Shown here in pieces: positions 1 through 7,559 of a DNA stretch of 51,696 nt. Numbering within the stretch: the first letter of the stretch is position 1; every line of letters begins with the position of its first letter. The stretch lies in assembly GCA_027484685.1 (NCBI GenBank), contig JAIXSO010000070.1, positions 1 to 51,696 on the forward strand, written 5' to 3'. The notes beneath the pieces are model-generated. The model was not told the origin of the DNA and made no database searches. It saw nothing but the letters and a program-made list of their open reading frames with translations. The stretch is from Bacteroidota bacterium. GTDB lineage: Bacteria > Bacteroidota > Bacteroidia > UKL13-3. Made by a program: the position numbers and the translations under genes.

Positions 1-81
1 CCCAAAACCTTGTAAACCCTTTACAGGCTTGTCATCGAGGTAGTTTTTATAAGGATAAAAATGAAAATTGGTTAAGTGCAT
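1..81 (-). CDS. N-terminal fragment of an unrecognised gene cut by the window edge
   Basis: An ATG at 81 (minus strand) opens a frame that stays open for 27 codons to the edge. The peptide begins MHLTNFHFYPYKNYLDD. I do not recognise the family. Support for a real start comes from the upstream sequence: a perfect Bacteroidota -7 box (TATATTTG, 91-98) lies 9 nt before the start codon, and a large inverted repeat follows directly upstream (98-139). The same arrangement is seen at the higBA operon nearby, so this gene may be controlled in a related way. There is no signal peptide in the visible part. Confidence 0.5.
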   Translation of the reverse strand, partial: MHLTNFHFYPYKNYLDDKPVKGLQGFG

Positions 82-90
82 TTTCTACTT

Positions 91-139
91 CAAATATACC
101 AAAACAATAAAGGTTTTTATTACCTTTATTAGTTTTGGT
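91..139 (-). promoter_or_regulatory. -7 box with adjoining 42-nt inverted repeat (candidate operator)
   Basis: The minus strand reads TATATTTG at 91-98, matching TAnnTTTG. Directly upstream, ACCAAAAC (98-105) and AATAAAGGT (106-114) pair with ACCTTTATT (122-130) and GTTTTGGT (132-139), giving 17-bp arms, one bulged base at 131 and a 7-nt loop. No clear -33 TTTG is seen; the palindrome occupies that place. It shares the 11-mer GTTTTGGTTAT with the higBA operator. Confidence 0.5.
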
Positions 140-160
140 TATACTACCTATATTATTACT

Positions 161-195
161 AAAAAACCGCTTTAGTTTTTGGCAGAAGCGGTTTT
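161..195 (-). terminator. Rho-independent terminator after higA (works in both directions)
   Basis: AAAACCGCTT (163-172) pairs with AAGCGGTTTT (186-195) around a 13-nt loop. The A run at 161-166 becomes a T tract on the minus strand, downstream of the antitoxin stop at 280. A related hairpin lies at 1238-1268. Confidence 0.65.
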
Positions 196-279
196 GGTTT
201 TAAGTATTGCGATGCTAATAATGGCTTTCTCAGAGCAGAAAATTATGTTTTATATCTGTAATGCAGTGAATGAGTTTGT

Positions 280-636
280 TTAGTAGGATTGTACCAATGA
301 TTCTAATGGAATATTTAGCTTTTCATGTAGGTTACGAACCATTTCTAAGGTTAATTTTCGCTTTCGGTTTAGTATATCGCTTACACGACTACTAAAGCCT
401 AATATTTCGCCCAATTCCTTTTTAGAAATATTCATTTGTTCCATTCTGTATTTTATAGCTTCAACCGGATCAGGAGAAGCAATTACAAAGTTTTTATCTT
501 CATAGTCTTTTATTACCAAAGCTAACAATTGCGCTTCTTTTCCCTCTGAAGTATTCGATTTTGCAAGAAATATTTCTTCAAACCTATTTAAATAGTTTTG
601 ATATTGTGTTTTGTTTTTAATTACCTCTATATTCAT
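280..636 (-). CDS. higA: HigA-type antitoxin, XRE family HTH
   Basis: This 118-residue protein is the likely antitoxin of the toxin gene just upstream. Its N-terminal half is a helical region of the COG5499 HigA type. The C-terminal half (about 55-118) is an XRE helix-turn-helix, with MNISKKELGEILGFSSRVSD covering the recognition region. In this family the antitoxin neutralises the toxin by direct binding and represses the operon through its HTH. The start codon at 636 lies 2 nt after the toxin stop, so the two are translated from one message with the toxin first, which is the usual order for higBA. A terminator follows at 161-195. The DNA target is probably the nested palindrome at 1002-1040. 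Confidence 0.85.
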   Translation of the reverse strand: MNIEVIKNKTQYQNYLNRFEEIFLAKSNTSEGKEAQLLALVIKDYEDKNFVIASPDPVEAIKYRMEQMNISKKELGEILGFSSRVSDILNRKRKLTLEMVRNLHEKLNIPLESLVQSY

Positions 637-638
637 TT

Positions 639-971
639 TTACGATTTTTTATTCTTTTTATTCTTTTTGTACTTGTCTATTGTATTTGCATCTATTTTAT
701 CATACTCCACATGTGTTCCAATGAATTTGATAAATAACCATCCATTTTCATAGTTTATCTCTACAACTATCCTGTAATCATTTCCTTTAATATCAAATAC
801 TGCCCTGCTATTTTTAAGAATACTAATATTACCTCCATAATCATCTTTCAGCTTATTCGGGCTTTTCCAATTCTTTTTTGATACCTCTTCATACCAAATT
901 TCTAAAGGTATTTTTGAGTCACTGTGCTTAGTATAAAAATCAACTATTGAACTTCGATTGTAAATATTCAT
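639..971 (-). CDS. higB: HigB-type mRNA interferase toxin
   Basis: This is a 110-residue toxin of the HigB_toxin family (RelE/ParE-like fold). The recognisable core is the run NSRAVFDIKGNDYRIVVEIN near residues 54-73, followed by the family signature FIGTHVEYDKIDA at about 83-95. Family members cut mRNA on the ribosome. The C-terminus is a lysine- and asparagine-rich tail (KKNKKNKKS). It is the first gene of the operon; its -7 box is at 988-995 and the leader is about 12 nt. No frameshift or loss of the conserved core is visible, so the toxin looks intact. Confidence 0.87.
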   Translation of the reverse strand: MNIYNRSSIVDFYTKHSDSKIPLEIWYEEVSKKNWKSPNKLKDDYGGNISILKNSRAVFDIKGNDYRIVVEINYENGWLFIKFIGTHVEYDKIDANTIDKYKKNKKNKKS

Positions 972-987
972 GTTTCAAATGCTAATG

Positions 988-1040
988 CAAATATAATGCT
1001 AAATAACCATAATGGTAAATTAATTACCGTTTTGGTTATT
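988..1040 (-). promoter_or_regulatory. higBA promoter (-7 box) and nested palindromic operator
   Basis: The minus strand has TATATTTG at 988-995. Upstream, AATAACC (1002-1008) pairs with GGTTATT (1034-1040) and, nested inside, GGTAA (1014-1018) pairs with TTACC (1024-1028); both pairs share the same centre at 1021. The site covers the -33 region, as expected for autorepression by HigA. The role is inferred from position and symmetry. Confidence 0.6.
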
Positions 1041-1122
1041 TGTTTTGCAAATGCTGAGTAGTTTTTAAATAGTTTAGGCTCATACTAGAATATACAAAAT
1101 TGTAAAGCATCATAACAAGGGT

Positions 1123-1175
1123 CATACAAGTATTTTGGGTGCTTTTAATAGCAATTATCCCAAAACTCTTGTATG
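1123..1175. repeat. Long imperfect inverted repeat with inner stem
   Basis: CATACAAGTATTTTGGG (1123-1139) and CCCAAAACTCTTGTATG (1159-1175) are complementary at 15 of 17 positions. The loop contains a second short stem, TGCT (1140-1143) with AGCA (1150-1153). No T tract follows on either strand, so it is not a normal terminator. No coding sequence overlaps it. Confidence 0.6.
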
Positions 1176-1237
1176 ATTTCGGCATGTCTTTTTGTATTGT
1201 TTTTATTCAGTGAACGCCTATTTTCCTGTTTAATTTT

Positions 1238-1268
1238 AAAAAACCGCTTAAGTTTCTGGCTAAAGCGG
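1238..1268 (-). terminator. Terminator-like hairpin downstream of tRNA-Arg
   Basis: CCGCTT (1244-1249) pairs with AAGCGG (1263-1268), with an A run before it that reads as T6 on the minus strand. It may end the tRNA transcript 210 nt after the gene. The sequence resembles the higA terminator (161-195), including the shared loop text AGTTT and TGGC. Confidence 0.4.
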
Positions 1269-1479
1269 CAGGATTAAAAGTAAGAGTTACAATCAGAAAA
1301 CTTTCGGATTCTTTTTTCATTTAAAATCCGTAGTACCCCTGCAGTTGCTTTGCTGCATACTATGGATAGTAGGGAAATTAAGTTTTGAATAACTATTTAA
1401 ATCGAATTTTATTACAAAACATTTACTTTTAAATCATTACCATTAAATCTGCCCAATAAATAATTGGTTGTTTAATTTG
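1269..1479. other. Non-coding stretch between hairpin repeat and tRNA
   Basis: No credible gene is seen here. The stretch is AT-rich and holds one small palindrome (TACTAT with ATAGTA near 1360-1373). With 972-1268 it makes a 508-nt gene-free interval that otherwise holds the higBA operator, the hairpin at 1123-1175 and the terminator-like hairpin. Confidence 0.5.
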
Positions 1480-1551
1480 TGCACCCGAAGGGAATCGAAC
1501 CCCCATCATCAGAACCGGAATCTAACATTTTATCCATTAAACTACGGATGC
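1480..1551 (-). tRNA. tRNA-Arg (anticodon CCG)
   Basis: The minus strand folds as a tRNA: acceptor GCATCCG (1551-1545) with CGGGTGC (1487-1481), discriminator A at 1480, an anticodon stem TTAGA/TCTGA enclosing the loop TTCCGGT with anticodon CCG (1518-1516), and the T arm with GGTTCGATTCC. CCA is not encoded. A perfect -7 box (TATATTTG on the minus strand, 1561-1568) lies 9 nt upstream. It reads CGG codons, which are rare in an AT-rich genome. Confidence 0.93.
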
Positions 1552-1560
1552 ATTTTGGGG

Positions 1561-1568
1561 CAAATATA
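1561..1568 (-). promoter_or_regulatory. -7 box for tRNA-Arg
   Basis: TATATTTG on the minus strand, placed so that transcription would start a few bases before the mature tRNA 5' end at 1551. No clear -33 TTTG was found. Confidence 0.45.
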
Positions 1569-1598
1569 CCGTTTGAATAATTTAAAACTTTAAATAAT

Positions 1599-1606
1599 TA
1601 ATTTCG
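1599..1606 (+). promoter_or_regulatory. Candidate -7 box for the thioesterase operon
   Basis: TAATTTCG, fitting TAnnTT[TC]G as seen at several other genes of the window. A TTTG lies upstream at 1572-1575, but the 23-nt spacing is longer than usual. Confidence 0.3.
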
Positions 1607-1660
1607 TTTTTATTAAATGTGGGCTTTACTAACTTGCACGCTCATATTTATAGCATAAAA

Positions 1661-2179
1661 ATGGAAATTATTAAATCGACAAAGGAAAGCCACACCATTA
1701 TGAATGAGTTGGTTTTACCCAACGACACCAACACTTTAAACAATTTAATGGGCGGAAAATTATTGCATTGGATGGATATTTGTGCGGCTATTGCAGCTCA
1801 AAAACATAGCGGCAAAACAGTGGTTACAGCTTCGGTTGATAGTGTTAGTTTTAACAAAAATATTCATTTGGGCGATGTAGTTACCTTAGAAGCGCAAGTT
1901 TCTAGGGCATTTAATACTTCTATGGAAATTCATATTGTGGTGCATGCCGAAAATATTCCTAATGGCGAACGTTTTAAAAGCAATGAAGCCTATTACACCT
2001 TTGTGGCCCTAGATAGAAATGGTTCTCCACTAAAAGTACCCGCTTTAAAACCTGAAACCGAAGAAGAGCAAAAACGTTTTGATGGTGCATTACGCAGACG
2101 TCAATTACGTTTGGTTTTGGCCGGTAAAATGAAAGCGAATGAGGCTACAGAGTTAAAAGCATTATTTATAAACGAATAA
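1661..2179 (+). CDS. Acyl-CoA thioesterase, hotdog fold
   Basis: Predicted to hydrolyse acyl-CoA to free fatty acid and CoA in the cytosol. The sequence has the hotdog thioesterase signature of the YciA/BFIT group: LPNDTNTLNNLMGGKLLHWM followed by VTASVDSVSFNKNIHLGDVV, with the conserved N and D/G residues of the active site region. I prefer the ATG at 1661 (172 residues, beginning MEIIKSTKES) over the GTG at 1619, because family members begin just before this segment. The downstream TPR gene starts directly after the stop codon, so the two are co-transcribed. The acyl chain preference cannot be told from sequence. Confidence 0.85.
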   Translation: MEIIKSTKESHTIMNELVLPNDTNTLNNLMGGKLLHWMDICAAIAAQKHSGKTVVTASVDSVSFNKNIHLGDVVTLEAQVSRAFNTSMEIHIVVHAENIPNGERFKSNEAYYTFVALDRNGSPLKVPALKPETEEEQKRFDGALRRRQLRLVLAGKMKANEATELKALFINE

Positions 2180-3673
2180 TTGTTTTCCATCATCAAACGA
2201 CTTGTAATAATATCAATTTTGTTTTTGGGCTTGTGCAGTTTTTTAAATGCCACAAGCCCATATATTTTTGTACTATCTCCTAATTTGTTAGAAGCCCAAA
2301 AACACATAGCTGCTTTAAGGTTAGATAAAGGAAAAGCCTTGGTTGAAGCCGAGAAGCAAGCCAATAAAATGAATATGGCTGTTCATTTGTTTGATAACTA
2401 TATTGATTTTTACCGAGTGCTTTGTTTGCAAAAAAAGGAAGATTTTGATGCAGCTGAAAAAGTAAAATCGAGTAGGATAGATGCGCTTAAACGCATTGAC
2501 AATTCAAATCCATATAAACTTTTTGCGCAAGCTGAAATACATTTACAAAATGCATTTTTAAAAGGCATGTTTGAAGAATATTTAGGCGCAGCTTGGGATT
2601 TTAAAACTTGTTATTCTTTGTTGGAGCAAAACCAAAAAGCATTTCCTAATTTTATTACCAATAAAAAAGACATTGGTGTTTTAAAGGCTATATTAGGAAC
2701 AATCCCCGATTCTTATCATTGGATAGTTGGCATTGCAGGTATGAATGCCGATTTGAACGAAGGCTTGGCCTTAATGAAAGAGTATGTAGAAAAAGCCGAT
2801 GACAAAGAAATATTGATGGAGCGCAAAAATGCACAATATTTTTATGCTTTGTTTAGCCTCAATTTTTTAAAAAATAAGGCCGAAGCGTGGAAACTGGCCG
2901 ATAAATACACTGCAGATTATAAAACCAACTTAATGAGCGTTTGTATAAGGGCTTTTGCCGCTAAAGGAACTGATAACAATGAAGCGTGCGTAGAAACATT
3001 AACCCAACGCCCCACGGGAAGTGATTATATTTCGTTTCCATATTTAGAAATGATGCATGGCTCTGCATTATTGCAACGATTAGATTTAAATGCAGCAATT
3101 CATTTTAAAAAGTTCATAGCTTCTAATAAAGAAAAAAGCGATAACAAAGAGGCTTACCAAAAACTAAGTTGGTGTGCATGGTTAAAAAACGATACAGCCA
3201 ATTATTTACTTTATAGAAATATAGCTGTAAATATTTCGGAGAAAGGCGAAAGAAACCAATTGGCTTCAAGTGGTGGAAAAGACCGTTTTCCAGAAAAAAC
3301 TTTACTAAAAGGCAGACTTCTTTTTGATGGTGGGTATTACGAGCAAGCCGAGCAAATTATGTTGGCCAAACCTATTGGCACATTTAAAACAGATTTAGAA
3401 AAAGTGGAGTATTTGTACCGCATGGGCCGTATTTACCATGAACACAATAAGCTAAGCAAAGCTATTGAATATTACGAACTTACTGTAAAAACCAACTTTA
3501 AAGGAAATGAGTTTTTGGCTGCCAACTCTTGTTTGCAATTAGGTTATATTTATCAAAAGCTCAATTTTAAACAATTGGCAAAAACCTACTTTAACAAGGT
3601 TTTTGAATATAAAAACTACGATTACAAAAACTATTTACAACAACAGGCCAAAGCAGCTTTGGCTAAATTATAA
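2180..3673 (+). CDS. Secreted or periplasmic TPR-repeat protein, unknown function
   Basis: A 497-residue protein with an N-terminal hydrophobic signal segment (about residues 5-24, LVIISILFLGLCSFLNA) followed by an alpha-helical body with tetratricopeptide-like repeats, clearest at the C-terminus (about 410-495: two consecutive helix pairs around YRMGRIYHEHNKLSKAIEYY and CLQLGYIYQKLNFKQLAKTY). TPR arrays bind partner proteins; no catalytic motif is seen. The start is a TTG immediately after the thioesterase stop codon. No other in-frame start would keep the signal segment, and the next methionine is about 60 residues in. It sits in one operon with the thioesterase and the aldehyde dehydrogenase, though a shared job is not evident. 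Confidence 0.75.
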   Translation: MFSIIKRLVIISILFLGLCSFLNATSPYIFVLSPNLLEAQKHIAALRLDKGKALVEAEKQANKMNMAVHLFDNYIDFYRVLCLQKKEDFDAAEKVKSSRIDALKRIDNSNPYKLFAQAEIHLQNAFLKGMFEEYLGAAWDFKTCYSLLEQNQKAFPNFITNKKDIGVLKAILGTIPDSYHWIVGIAGMNADLNEGLALMKEYVEKADDKEILMERKNAQYFYALFSLNFLKNKAEAWKLADKYTADYKTNLMSVCIRAFAAKGTDNNEACVETLTQRPTGSDYISFPYLEMMHGSALLQRLDLNAAIHFKKFIASNKEKSDNKEAYQKLSWCAWLKNDTANYLLYRNIAVNISEKGERNQLASSGGKDRFPEKTLLKGRLLFDGGYYEQAEQIMLAKPIGTFKTDLEKVEYLYRMGRIYHEHNKLSKAIEYYELTVKTNFKGNEFLAANSCLQLGYIYQKLNFKQLAKTYFNKVFEYKNYDYKNYLQQQAKAALAKL

Positions 3674-3687
3674 ATTGTTATCTTACT

Positions 3688-5055
3688 TTGAAAAATTTTA
3701 AATCAATCAACCCTTTTACCGAAGAAGTAATTGGAAATTACGACTTTATAAGCAATGAAAATTTAAATGTCGCACTTGGCAATGCGGCTGAACACTTTGG
3801 CTTTTGGCGCAAAACTACCTTTGCCGATAGGGCAAAATGTGTGCTTAAACTTTCGGAACTTTTAAAAGAAAATGCCGATGAGTTAGCTTTAATAGCTAGC
3901 ACCGAAATGGGCAAGCTAAAAACTGAAGCTAAAGCCGAAGTTTTAAAAAGTGTGCGCCTTTGCGAATATTACGCTACCCGTAGTGCCGATATTTTACAAA
4001 GTAAATTGAGCCAGTCGGAAACGGGCGCAATGGTTGAAATTAAGTACGAACCGCTTGGTGTGGTTTTAGGCATTTTCCCTTGGAATTTTCCTTATTGGCA
4101 AGTATTGCGCAGCGCCATTCCCATAATTATGAGTGGCAATTGTATTTTAATTAAACCCGCTCCAAATGTGCCCCAAAGCAGTTTGGCACTTCAAAATTTA
4201 TTGAATCAATGTGGCTTTGGAAATGGCGTTATACAAACCATTTTTGCCAGCGAAACACAAATAGAAAACTTAATTAAAGATTCAAGAATAGCTGCTACCA
4301 CCTTAACTGGTAGCGAAAAAGCAGGTTCGGCTGTAGCAAGTTTGTCAGGAAAAAACATCAAAAAATCAGTATTAGAATTGGGGGGCAGCGATCCATTTAT
4401 TGTAATGCCTGATGCTGATTTGGAGCAAACTTTAAATGGTGCAATGCAAGCTCGTTTTCAAAACAATGGGCAAAGTTGTGTTTCGGCCAAAAGGTTTATT
4501 ATACATCAAAATGTAGCAGATGAATTTTTAAATGGATTAATTGAAAGGATTGAAAAACTAACGGTTGGAGACCCAATTGACGAAAATGTCGCAATTGGTC
4601 CGCTGTCTCGTAAAGACTTGCAAGAGCTGCTACAAAACCAAGTAAATGAGTCGGTTACTGCTGGTGCAACCATTTTGTACCAAAAGCCTGACTTACCTTC
4701 GAAAGGTTTCTTTTATCCACCCACTATTTTAGGAAATATTCCCAAAACTGCTAGGGCATTTACTGAAGAATTGTTTGGTCCTGTAATAAGTTTTTACACG
4801 TTTACCGAAACTGATGAAGCCATTGCTTTAGCCAATGCTACTAGTTATGGATTAGGTGCCAGTATTTGGAGTAAAGACATTATGCAAGCCAAACAGATAG
4901 CAAACAACATAGAAAGCGGCATGATTTACATAAACCAAATAGTAAAAAGCGATGCAAGGTTTCCGTTTGGAGGTATTAAAAAATCGGGTTTTGGTCGCGA
5001 ATTAGGTGAGTTTGGCTTAAGAGAATTTTGTAATGTGAAGACTATTTGGGTGTAG
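3688..5055 (+). CDS. NAD(P)-dependent succinate-semialdehyde dehydrogenase, YneI/Sad type
   Basis: Oxidises an aldehyde, most likely succinate semialdehyde, to the acid with NAD(P). At 455 residues it matches the short YneI/Sad branch of the aldehyde dehydrogenase superfamily. Visible motifs: PWNFP (131-135) with the oxyanion Asn133, IKPAPN (155-160) for the coenzyme, general base Glu230 in LELGGSDP, and nucleophile Cys264 in NNGQSCVSAKRF. The start is a TTG at 3688; the N-terminus MKNFKSINPFTEEVI fits the family exactly and the next methionine is at about residue 74. It follows the TPR gene by 14 nt. Some members take other aldehydes, so the substrate is inferred. Confidence 0.88.
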   Translation: MKNFKSINPFTEEVIGNYDFISNENLNVALGNAAEHFGFWRKTTFADRAKCVLKLSELLKENADELALIASTEMGKLKTEAKAEVLKSVRLCEYYATRSADILQSKLSQSETGAMVEIKYEPLGVVLGIFPWNFPYWQVLRSAIPIIMSGNCILIKPAPNVPQSSLALQNLLNQCGFGNGVIQTIFASETQIENLIKDSRIAATTLTGSEKAGSAVASLSGKNIKKSVLELGGSDPFIVMPDADLEQTLNGAMQARFQNNGQSCVSAKRFIIHQNVADEFLNGLIERIEKLTVGDPIDENVAIGPLSRKDLQELLQNQVNESVTAGATILYQKPDLPSKGFFYPPTILGNIPKTARAFTEELFGPVISFYTFTETDEAIALANATSYGLGASIWSKDIMQAKQIANNIESGMIYINQIVKSDARFPFGGIKKSGFGRELGEFGLREFCNVKTIWV

Positions 5056-5124
5056 TTGAATTGGCTACTGGCAGCTAGCCTCTGGCATTTAGTTGATAGA
5101 CGATAGACCATAGATGAAAAAAAC

Positions 5125-5211
5125 GTCATGCTGTAAGCATCTTCTTTGTTTGGTTTACCAACATTTCATTAAAAGCAGGTTTCTATGTTTCTATGTTCTA
5201 TGTGGTTAAGT
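5125..5211. repeat. Dispersed repeat, copy 1 of an 87-bp direct pair
   Basis: It begins GTCATGCTGTAAGCATCTTC and ends TTCTATGTGGTTAA. The palindrome ATGCT-GTA-AGCAT lies near its left end. Copy 2 is at 5278-5364 with only a few substitutions. The left 20 bp recur in the tandem array at 50.7-51.2 kb. Confidence 0.8.
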
Positions 5212-5277
5212 TAAAATGGCTGTTAGTTAATATACCATAGACGATAGTAAAACAATACGACTTAATTAACACATTGG

Positions 5278-5364
5278 GTCATGCTGTAAGCATTTTCTTT
5301 GTTTAGTTTACCAACATTTCATTAAAAGCAGGTTTCTGTGTTTCTATGTTCTATGTGGTTAAAT
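5278..5364. repeat. Dispersed repeat, copy 2 of an 87-bp direct pair
   Basis: A near-identical copy of 5125-5211, 153 bp downstream. It ends 5 bp before the -7 box of the following membrane-protein gene. Confidence 0.8.
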
Positions 5365-5369
5365 TTTTT

Positions 5370-5377
5370 TATGTTTG
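5370..5377 (+). promoter_or_regulatory. -7 box of the 5393 gene
   Basis: TATGTTTG matches TAnnTTTG fully; the ATG follows after 15 nt. A -33 TTTG is not evident, since the repeat copy occupies that position. Confidence 0.4.
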
Positions 5378-5392
5378 TTATGACATAAATAA

Positions 5393-6049
5393 ATGATTAA
5401 CCATAAACCACATAAAAAACTGTATTACACATCAGGCTTAATTAGCTTGTTATTGCTGCCTATTTTGTGTGTTTTGTATGTGCAAAAAACCAAGGTTTTT
5501 GAGCGTTTGTATGCTATCGAGTTAAATGCTTGGACTCCTCTTATGTCAGAGTATTGGGTAATGGAAGGCTATGATTATTATATCCATCCTCAAAGAAATT
5601 ACTTAAATATCTACCTAACTGGAAACGAAAAAGAAGATAGAACTAAACTGGATTTTGTGCAGTTGCAATTAAGAGATTTAGTCAAAAGTAAAGATACTCT
5701 TTCTGGTGTTCATATTGTTTTGGGAAACAATTCAAAATATTGGGAGTTTGTTGAAATAATTAACATTTCCATGAAGGAAAAAGCAAGAAGGTTTACATAT
5801 GTTGGCAATGATTTTTGGTTTTTTAATTTTTATCCAAAACCAAAACCATTAATTGATAATGATTTAGTTCAACTGGATTTCAAATTAGTTGAATGTGGTG
5901 GTGTTGTTGACTATCAAATTGTTAAGCAAGAAGACAGTCAGACAAATTGGTTTGACAGCAAAAGCTTAGTTATATTTTACATTTTACTTTCAATCCTTTT
6001 TTTATTTATGTGTGGTATTGAAATCAGAAAGATTTTAAAAATAATTTAA
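5393..6049 (+). CDS. Membrane-anchored protein of unknown function
   Basis: A 218-residue protein with one hydrophobic segment at each end (about 13-30, SGLISLLLLPILCVLYV, and about 190-208, SLVIFYILLSILFLFMCGI) and a roughly 160-residue globular part between them, rich in Tyr, Trp and Lys. With both ends in the membrane, the middle part probably lies in the periplasm. I do not recognise a named domain; a faint likeness to ExbD-like single-span proteins at the N-terminus is not enough for a call. The gene stands alone, with its own -7 box, between a repeat-filled gap and the FAS1 lipoprotein. Confidence 0.65.
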   Translation: MINHKPHKKLYYTSGLISLLLLPILCVLYVQKTKVFERLYAIELNAWTPLMSEYWVMEGYDYYIHPQRNYLNIYLTGNEKEDRTKLDFVQLQLRDLVKSKDTLSGVHIVLGNNSKYWEFVEIINISMKEKARRFTYVGNDFWFFNFYPKPKPLIDNDLVQLDFKLVECGGVVDYQIVKQEDSQTNWFDSKSLVIFYILLSILFLFMCGIEIRKILKII

Positions 6050-6227
6050 GCCTAACAAAACAAATAACTTAATAGTTTTCCTAATAATTTATTTTAGAAT
6101 ATTTTAAGTAAAAACCTTGGTTTTGCAAGGCCTTTCGTAAAATAATTGTCATAGCATATCCTAAAAAAAACTTATTATTTAATTATCATGTTTAAACGAG
6201 TATTACTTATTTAAACATATAAAACAA

Positions 6228-7172
6228 ATGAAAAAAAACATTTTTAAAACGGCTTTATTAAGCTTAACCCTAGGTGCTTTGTTATTTGCATCATGCAAAA
6301 AAGAAGATGACAAAACCACTCCAACTCCAACCACTCCGGCATTAAAAAGTATTTACGAAATTGCAAAAGCTGACACCAGTTTTAGTATTTTAGTAGCTGC
6401 ATTAGACAAAGCAGGTTTGAATGGAACTTTAACCAATGCTGGTACCTACACAGTTTTTGCTCCTAATAATGCAGCATGGAGAAAAGAAGGTATAACGATT
6501 GAGGATATTAACGAAATTACCGATCCTGCTGATATTGCTGATTTAAAAAATGGTTTATTATACCATGTTTTAGGTGAAAAAGTAAAATCAACCGAAGTGC
6601 CTAATGCATATGTAAGTACTTTGTTTTTAGTAAATGGCAATGGTGTTTCGTTACGCACTACAAACAATCCTGTAAAGTTAAACAATGAGGCCAATGTAGT
6701 AGCTGCCGATATTGCTGCAAGTAATGGAATTATTCATGTTATTGATGCGCCATTAAACCCTCAATCAGTAGTGGATATTGCCGTGAATAATCCTGCATTT
6801 ACTTCATTAGTAAGTGCTTTAGATAAAGCAGAATTAGTAAGCACATTGGAAGATGCACCTGAATTAACAGTATTTGCGCCAACAAATGACGCATTTAACG
6901 CTATTAATTTTAAATTGGAAGACTTTACCAAAGAGCAATTAACTCCAATTTTAACATCTCACGTATTAGGTTCACAAGTTAGATCATCGCAAATTAAAAA
7001 TGGCGATATGGTTACTACGCTAAATACCAATACTAAGTTAACATTTAACACTACTTCAGGAGTTAAATTTAGCGGTGGCGATGTTACCGATGTAACAGTT
7101 ACCACTGCCGATATTCAAGCTACAAATGGTGTAGTGCATGTAATTAATAAAGTGGTATTGCCAGGAAAATAA
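6228..7172 (+). CDS. Lipoprotein with two fasciclin (FAS1) domains
   Basis: A 314-residue lipoprotein. The lipobox LFASC puts the lipidated Cys at residue 23, followed by KKEDDK and a Thr/Pro linker. Two FAS1 domains follow, at about 40-178 and 180-312. Each shows the conserved first box (TVFAPNNAAW and TVFAPTNDAF) and the second box with the central His (NGIIHVIDAPL and NGVVHVINKVVLP). FAS1 domains act in cell adhesion and surface binding; the lipid anchor points to the outer membrane or periplasmic face. The gene is monocistronic, ending in the terminator at 7202-7242. Confidence 0.92.
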   Translation: MKKNIFKTALLSLTLGALLFASCKKEDDKTTPTPTTPALKSIYEIAKADTSFSILVAALDKAGLNGTLTNAGTYTVFAPNNAAWRKEGITIEDINEITDPADIADLKNGLLYHVLGEKVKSTEVPNAYVSTLFLVNGNGVSLRTTNNPVKLNNEANVVAADIAASNGIIHVIDAPLNPQSVVDIAVNNPAFTSLVSALDKAELVSTLEDAPELTVFAPTNDAFNAINFKLEDFTKEQLTPILTSHVLGSQVRSSQIKNGDMVTTLNTNTKLTFNTTSGVKFSGGDVTDVTVTTADIQATNGVVHVINKVVLPGK

Positions 7173-7201
7173 ATTTTATAGTAGTCCTTTGCTATTAAAC
7201 C

Positions 7202-7242
7202 AAAAGAGGTTGTTTTCTAAATTGAAAGCAGCCTCTTTTTTT
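7202..7242 (+). terminator. Rho-independent terminator after the FAS1 lipoprotein
   Basis: AAAAGAGGTTGTTTTC (7202-7217) pairs with GAAAGCAGCCTCTTTT (7224-7239), with two G-T pairs, a 6-nt loop and a T run to 7242. It belongs to a family of similar hairpins at 19215 and 32448. Confidence 0.85.
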
Positions 7243-7559
7243 GTTATAGCAGTTTAATTATTTTTTTTCTAAAAGACCTTGTTAATTAATTCTGTCTTAT
7301 TAATATCCCAAAAATCAATCTTGCGGGCAAGGGGTTATTATATTTTAAGGAAATTTTTCATTATAAATTACGGTATACTTTTCTAGATTCAGGTAAAATT
7401 AATAATCAGAATAATAAAAAATTGTTTTTATTGCAATTGATTAATCATTGGTTGGGTTTGTTATTTAAGAAAACCTTTAGCCTTAAGTTAGGTTTTTCAA
7501 GCATGAACTTGATAGAAATTTAACTCAAAAACGTATTAAATATAAGGAGAATTTAATTT
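7243..7559. other. Gene-free leader region before the response regulator
   Basis: About 317 nt, AT-rich, with no coding potential seen. It holds a 10-bp palindrome TGATTAATCA (7438-7447) that could be a protein-binding site, and AAGGAG (7544-7549) placed as a ribosome binding site for the gene at 7560. No convincing -33/-7 pair was found. Confidence 0.45.

Larger units (their letters stand above)
5056..5369. other. Non-coding gap filled by dispersed repeat copies
   Basis: No gene is seen. The gap holds two 87-bp direct repeats (entered separately) and scattered ATAGACCATAG/ATAGACGATAG words near 5093-5115 and 5231-5248. The same words occur at 18.93 kb and 50.6 kb. Confidence 0.6.

Noticed and set aside
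280-1551. Genomic island integrated at tRNA-Arg
   Set aside because: No copy of the tRNA 3' end was found on the far side of the higBA module, and no integrase is present.
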